Source: DTWD01 sp963662965 (GTDB taxonomy: Bacteria; Acidobacteriota; Vicinamibacteria; Vicinamibacterales; UBA8438). From it: DNA of 64,000 nucleotides. The position numbers and the translations under genes are program-made. Positions 61,008-64,000 of the stretch are shown piece after piece; within the stretch, counting starts at the first letter, position 1; each line of letters begins with the position of its first letter. The stretch lies in assembly GCA_963662965.1 (NCBI GenBank), contig OY759970.1, forward strand, positions 4,898,001 through 4,962,000, given 5' to 3'. The notes beneath the pieces are model-generated. The model saw only the letters and a list, made by a program, of their open reading frames with translations. It did not search any database and had not been told where the DNA came from.

Positions 61008-62484
61008 TCACAGCCCCACAACTGACGTGCCGTGCTGCATCATTCTCGCGGCAGGAGAAGGTCGGCGGTTGTCAATGCCGGAGAAGGGCCCTAAGCCCAC
61101 GCACGAGGTTCTGGGACTCTCGCTTGGCGAACGGACCATCCTGGCCTGCATGGCAGCCGGCGTGAGCCGATTCCTCGTCGTGCTCGGCTCTCAGGCGGAA
61201 GCCGTACGAGCCCACTTCGCACAGGTGTCAATGCGACGAGGGTGCGCCATCGAATTCGTGGTGGCCGACAACTGGCACCTCGGCAACGGCATAAGCGCCC
61301 TCGCGGCCAGGGATTCCATCACGGACGACCGCTTTCTGCTGGTCATGGCTGACCACATGGTCTCGGCCACGCTCATCCAAAAGGTGTTGCATACCGCGCT
61401 TGGCGATCGGGAGGTGTGCCTGGCCGTCGATCAAGATGCCGCACGGGTGTTTGATCTGGATGACGCCACCAAAGTCCAGATCGAACACGGCATGATTGAG
61501 GGCATTGGTAAACAGCTCAGCGTCTGGAATGCCATCGATACTGGCGTCTTCTTGGCAACTCCGGCACTCTTCGGCGCCCTCGACGGCGCCGCCGCGCAGG
61601 GCCGGTACGCGCTCAGCCACGGGATCGAGGAGCTCGCCGAAGCCGGTCAGGCGCGCGCGGTAGACGTCACCGGGCAGCCGTGGCTGGACGTCGACACGCC
61701 GGACAGCCTCCAGGAGGCGCAACGCCGCCTCCTCGGGTCCCTGGGCAAGAACGGCGCCGATGGCTTTATCTCGACCCATGTCAACCGCCGTTTGTCCGTC
61801 CCGCTCTCGGCTCTGCTGGTACGCACACCCGTCACCCCGACCCAGATTTCGCTGGGCAGTTTCTTCATCGCGCTGGTGGGAGCGGCATTCTTCACCGTCG
61901 ATCAGTTTTGGGCCAGCATCGTTGCGGCGTGTCTAGTGCAGCTCTCGTCCGTGATCGACGGGTGCGATGGCGAAGTGGCCCGCCTCCGACACCTAGCAAC
62001 ATCGCGCGGCGCCTGGGTCGACACGATGCTCGACCGGTACGCGGACACGGCCATCGTCATGGCCATCACGCTGGGGTATGCAGCTGGACACCCGGGCGTG
62101 CTTCCCTGGCTTGGTGGGCTGGCGGCGAGCACAGGGTTTCTGTTGGCGAGCTACTCGACGAAGGAGTTCGCTCTCACCCACGGCGTTCCTTACCCCGACA
62201 ACGTGCTCAATCGGTTGAAGCGCCGCGACCTGCGGCTGCTCGTGATGTGCTGTGGCGGACTGGCGGGGTACCCGTTTTATGCCATGGTCGTGATGGGCCT
62301 CCTCACCCATGGCCTGATCGTGGGTATCCTCGTCAATGGCTGGAGATTCCGTCCGCCGGACGCTCGTGCGGCGCTCGTGCTTAGCCGTCAGTCCTTCCCC
62401 GACCGTAGAGAAACAGCTGACGGTAGACCAGATTACCAAAAGCCAAGACCGCGCCCGCGGGTGACACGCTACAGAACCACGTGA
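60991..62484 (+). CDS. Bifunctional nucleotidyltransferase / CDP-alcohol phosphatidyltransferase (IPCT-DIPPS-like)
   Basis: A 497-residue fusion. Residues 15-245 form a sugar-phosphate nucleotidyltransferase: CCIILAAGEGRRLSMPEKGP then KP, MADHMVSATLIQKVLHTALG and TGQPWLDVDTPDSLQEAQRR. Residues 265-460 form a CDP-alcohol transferase with several membrane segments; the signature is complete (DGCDGEVARL, then GAWVDTMLDRYAD). This architecture is that of inositol-1-phosphate cytidylyltransferase fused to di-myo-inositol-phosphate phosphate synthase, known from thermophiles. Here it may make an inositol phosphodiester or phospholipid head group. Coupled to the phosphatase upstream. Confidence 0.82.
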   Translation: MRWSNNHSPTTDVPCCIILAAGEGRRLSMPEKGPKPTHEVLGLSLGERTILACMAAGVSRFLVVLGSQAEAVRAHFAQVSMRRGCAIEFVVADNWHLGNGISALAARDSITDDRFLLVMADHMVSATLIQKVLHTALGDREVCLAVDQDAARVFDLDDATKVQIEHGMIEGIGKQLSVWNAIDTGVFLATPALFGALDGAAAQGRYALSHGIEELAEAGQARAVDVTGQPWLDVDTPDSLQEAQRRLLGSLGKNGADGFISTHVNRRLSVPLSALLVRTPVTPTQISLGSFFIALVGAAFFTVDQFWASIVAACLVQLSSVIDGCDGEVARLRHLATSRGAWVDTMLDRYADTAIVMAITLGYAAGHPGVLPWLGGLAASTGFLLASYSTKEFALTHGVPYPDNVLNRLKRRDLRLLVMCCGGLAGYPFYAMVVMGLLTHGLIVGILVNGWRFRPPDARAALVLSRQSFPDRRETADGRPDYQKPRPRPRVTRYRTT

Positions 62485-62516
62485 GCCGTAGGCCCGCCCC
62501 CGTTGAACCTCTCGCC
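62480..62516 (+). repeat. Dispersed CCCCGTTGAACC repeat, copy 8
   Basis: CGTGAGCCGTAGGCCCGCCC then CCGTTGAACCTCTCGCC, overlapping the stop of the fused transferase gene. Confidence 0.65.
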
Positions 62517-62734
62517 ATCCAACGCGTGAGTCATCCACTGGCGACCTCTTGAGGGCACCTATCAGGTTTCTGAACGAGCGATCAGGCCGCGACTCGCACG
62601 TTCCTCTGTGTATGTGGCGTCCACATAAGTGCGATTCCCCTTGGGGACGCCACTTTCCTCGCGATGTCCGAGCTTTCTCTTTTTGTAGCCCGCTACAAAA
62701 TCAACGGTTCCACGGTCCGGGTGCGCGGCGCGGC

Positions 62735-62753
62735 GAGCGGTTCAACGGGGAGG
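62735..62753 (-). repeat. Dispersed CCCCGTTGAACC repeat, copy 9 (core only)
   Basis: Plus strand reads GAGCGGTTCAACGGGGAGG, the reverse complement of the core. Confidence 0.55.
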
Positions 62754-62858
62754 GCTTGGATGCACCGCGTAGCGGACGAGGACGCACCCTCCCGCTCGCA
62801 GACTGAGGATGCAATCGGGGGGTGGTGACCGATTTGTGGATCCCAATCCAAAATTACC

Positions 62859-62900
62859 GGTTCAACGGGGACGGGGGTTAGTCACGCGCGTGCGCGGCGT
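62859..62900 (-). repeat. Dispersed CCCCGTTGAACC repeat, copy 10
   Basis: Plus strand: GGTTCAACGGGGACGGGGGT then TAGTCACGCGCGTGCGCGGC, nearly identical in reverse to copy 7. Confidence 0.72.
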
Positions 62901-62915
62901 CTCACTCCCTGCCGT

Positions 62916-63323
62916 TTAGACGACGTAGACCCCCACGTAGATCAGCGCAAGCCCAAACACCACGCCCAAAAAACCGACGGTGCGCATGATCCTCTCGTCT
63001 ACTGACTTTTTGATGTAGCCGAATATGGTCTGAAAGAAACGCCGAAAGACATTCGGCAACACCAAACACAAGAGAGCCACGGTCGCCATGAACCATCCGA
63101 AGGTGTGGAGCAATCCGGCCAGCACCCCCTCGCCAAAGTCGGAGAAGAGGAGTGCCATCGCCAATGTTGCGAACACGACACCGAATACTCGAAATCTGGC
63201 ATTGGTCGAGAACATCCATCTATCGTAGAAACGCAGTGTCGCACTCGGCGCGAATATCAGCGGCCCGCGACTGACAATGGCGAAACTTCCAACCGCTATG
63301 CAGATGATCGAGAGCGAATCCAT
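62916..63323 (-). CDS. Four-TM small membrane protein
   Basis: A 135-residue integral membrane protein: helices near 1-22 (IICIAVGSFAIVSRGPLIFA), 45-65 (VFGVVFATLAMALLFSDFG), 66-90 (AGLLHTFGWFMATVALLCLV) and 113-134 (MRTVGFLGVVFGLALIYVGV). A charged loop (KKSVDERIMR) precedes the last helix. No named family recognised. The internal ATG at 63323 is preferred because the hydrophobic helix begins directly after it. Confidence 0.65.
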   Translation of the reverse strand: MDSLSIICIAVGSFAIVSRGPLIFAPSATLRFYDRWMFSTNARFRVFGVVFATLAMALLFSDFGEGVLAGLLHTFGWFMATVALLCLVLPNVFRRFFQTIFGYIKKSVDERIMRTVGFLGVVFGLALIYVGVYVV

Positions 63324-63415
63324 GACTTGCCGCCTCCGCAACACGAAACGAAATGCGCCGACGCTCCTAACGAACGACGAGACGCCTAGTCTACCGCTGC
63401 GCGGAAAGCGGAAAG

Positions 63416-63432
63416 CGGTTCAACGGGGACGG
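63416..63432 (-). repeat. Dispersed CCCCGTTGAACC repeat, copy 11 (core only)
   Basis: Plus strand reads CGGTTCAACGGGGACGG, upstream of the small membrane protein gene. Confidence 0.55.
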
Positions 63433-63529
63433 CTCGGGTCTACCGCGACGGGGAAAGTGCTGGGGTTAGCCCGTCGGAACCGCAACGCAAAGTGACGATG
63501 CCACCCACGAACCGGTTGCAAGGCAGGTC

Positions 63530-64000
63530 CTATAACCCACCCTGATACCAGTCTTCCGCACTCAGTCCGGTCTTCTCGATAGCTCGTAGAAGCACCTGAG
63601 CTGCCGCGTGCGCATCCTCGAGTGCATCGTGATGCTCAAACGTGATCCCGAGATACTCAGCGATATTGTCGAGCTTGTAACCTCTCCGAGAAAATTGCGT
63701 CCAGGTGTTCCGTACGACCGCCGCCGTATCGAGCCATCGCACATCCAAGCTTGGCTCACCATGCAGACGACACGCGGCCCAGAACGCGCTGCGATCGAAC
63801 ATCGTGTGACAGCCGACGATCTGATCTTCGAGGCGTCGACGCACGTCAGGCAGGATTTCCGGTAATCGTGGCGCGTGTCGCACTGTCTCGTCCGTGATGC
63901 CATGCAACCCGACATTGAACTCGTCGAAGGCCACACCCGGATTCACCAGCGACGACCAGCGGTCCACACACCGACCGTCCACAAACTGCACAATTCCAAT
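63530..64000 (-). CDS. DEDDh exonuclease (DnaQ-like), partial at right edge
   Basis: The visible 156 residues run from after ExoI (IGIVQFVDGRCVDRWSSLVN) through NVGLHGITDETV, ExoII IVGCHTMFDRSAFWAA and ExoIII HHDALEDAHAAAQVLLRAIE (His, Asp). The N-terminal ExoI Asp/Glu lies beyond 64000. Its layout equals DNA polymerase III epsilon-type exonucleases. The frame is intact. It is similar in type to the exonuclease at 58112 but clearly a different protein. Confidence 0.85.
   Translation of the reverse strand: MGIVQFVDGRCVDRWSSLVNPGVAFDEFNVGLHGITDETVRHAPRLPEILPDVRRRLEDQIVGCHTMFDRSAFWAACRLHGEPSLDVRWLDTAAVVRNTWTQFSRRGYKLDNIAEYLGITFEHHDALEDAHAAAQVLLRAIEKTGLSAEDWYQGGL

Larger units (their letters stand above)
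62517..62915 (+). other. Intergenic repeat cluster
   Basis: No gene seen. It carries inverted copies 9 and 10 of the dispersed repeat and a nearby palindromic TGTAGCCCGCTACAAAA sequence. Together with copy 8, three copies lie within 425 bases. Confidence 0.45.

Noticed and set aside
1..64000. CRISPR array or phage structural cluster
   Set aside because: No regularly spaced identical repeats with unique spacers, no cas genes and no capsid, tail or terminase genes were seen. The repeats found are dispersed.

Overview
The window looks like a chromosomal segment of an Acidobacteriota member, probably near the Vicinamibacteria. The DNA is GC-rich. It carries a von Willebrand A protein of the acidobacterial type, several secreted protein families that are expanded in that phylum (PQQ-like propellers, CBM9/beta-barrel proteins, DUF6152, a paralogous secreted family of 340-400 residues) and a MoxR/DUF58/VWA operon. 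The phylum assignment is inferred from gene content only.

Layout. Positions 1-26.5 kb are mostly ordinary chromosome, packed in minus-strand runs with 4-base ATGA/GTGA overlaps: pgsA, a TPR lipoprotein and tsaC; two paralogous HEXXH proteins, one of them frameshifted; glpX and an acyl-CoA dehydrogenase; SAM hydrolase, a methyltransferase and bactofilin. These are followed by a cysteine desulfurase and mnmA on the plus strand (tRNA thiolation), trxB, a D-Ala-D-Ala carboxypeptidase, an M20 peptidase, an orphan DNA methylase, the VWA protein, a nuclease-like protein with a histone-like tail, and a heme block (hemE, hemY) ending in an arginase.

Positions 26.6-48.8 kb are accessory and decayed. 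An IS with two ORFs sits in a secreted-protein gene. An IS1380-type element sits in a CBM9/beta-barrel gene. Truncated PhoD and integrase genes meet head to head. A complete tRNA-Lys is followed by an IS3 element, a 70-bp MITE made from IS ends, and 3' remnants of tRNA-Lys and tRNA-Thr. Intact cargo includes PQQ-like and YVTN propellers, DUF6152, two further members of the secreted family, pdxJ and a cytochrome. A rhodanese gene here has an in-frame TGA exactly at its catalytic cysteine, followed by a hairpin that fits the bacterial SECIS model. This is the best candidate for something new.

Positions 48.8-57.1 kb hold a seven-gene MoxR/VWA (Bat-like) operon, a methyltransferase and tRNA-Glu. 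Positions 57.1-64 kb hold recombinase remnants, two DnaQ-type exonucleases and a pair of genes (an inositol-phosphatase-like enzyme and a nucleotidyltransferase fused to a CDP-alcohol transferase) likely to build an inositol-type phosphodiester. A short dispersed repeat built around CCCCGTTGAACC occurs 11 times, only in the accessory stretches.
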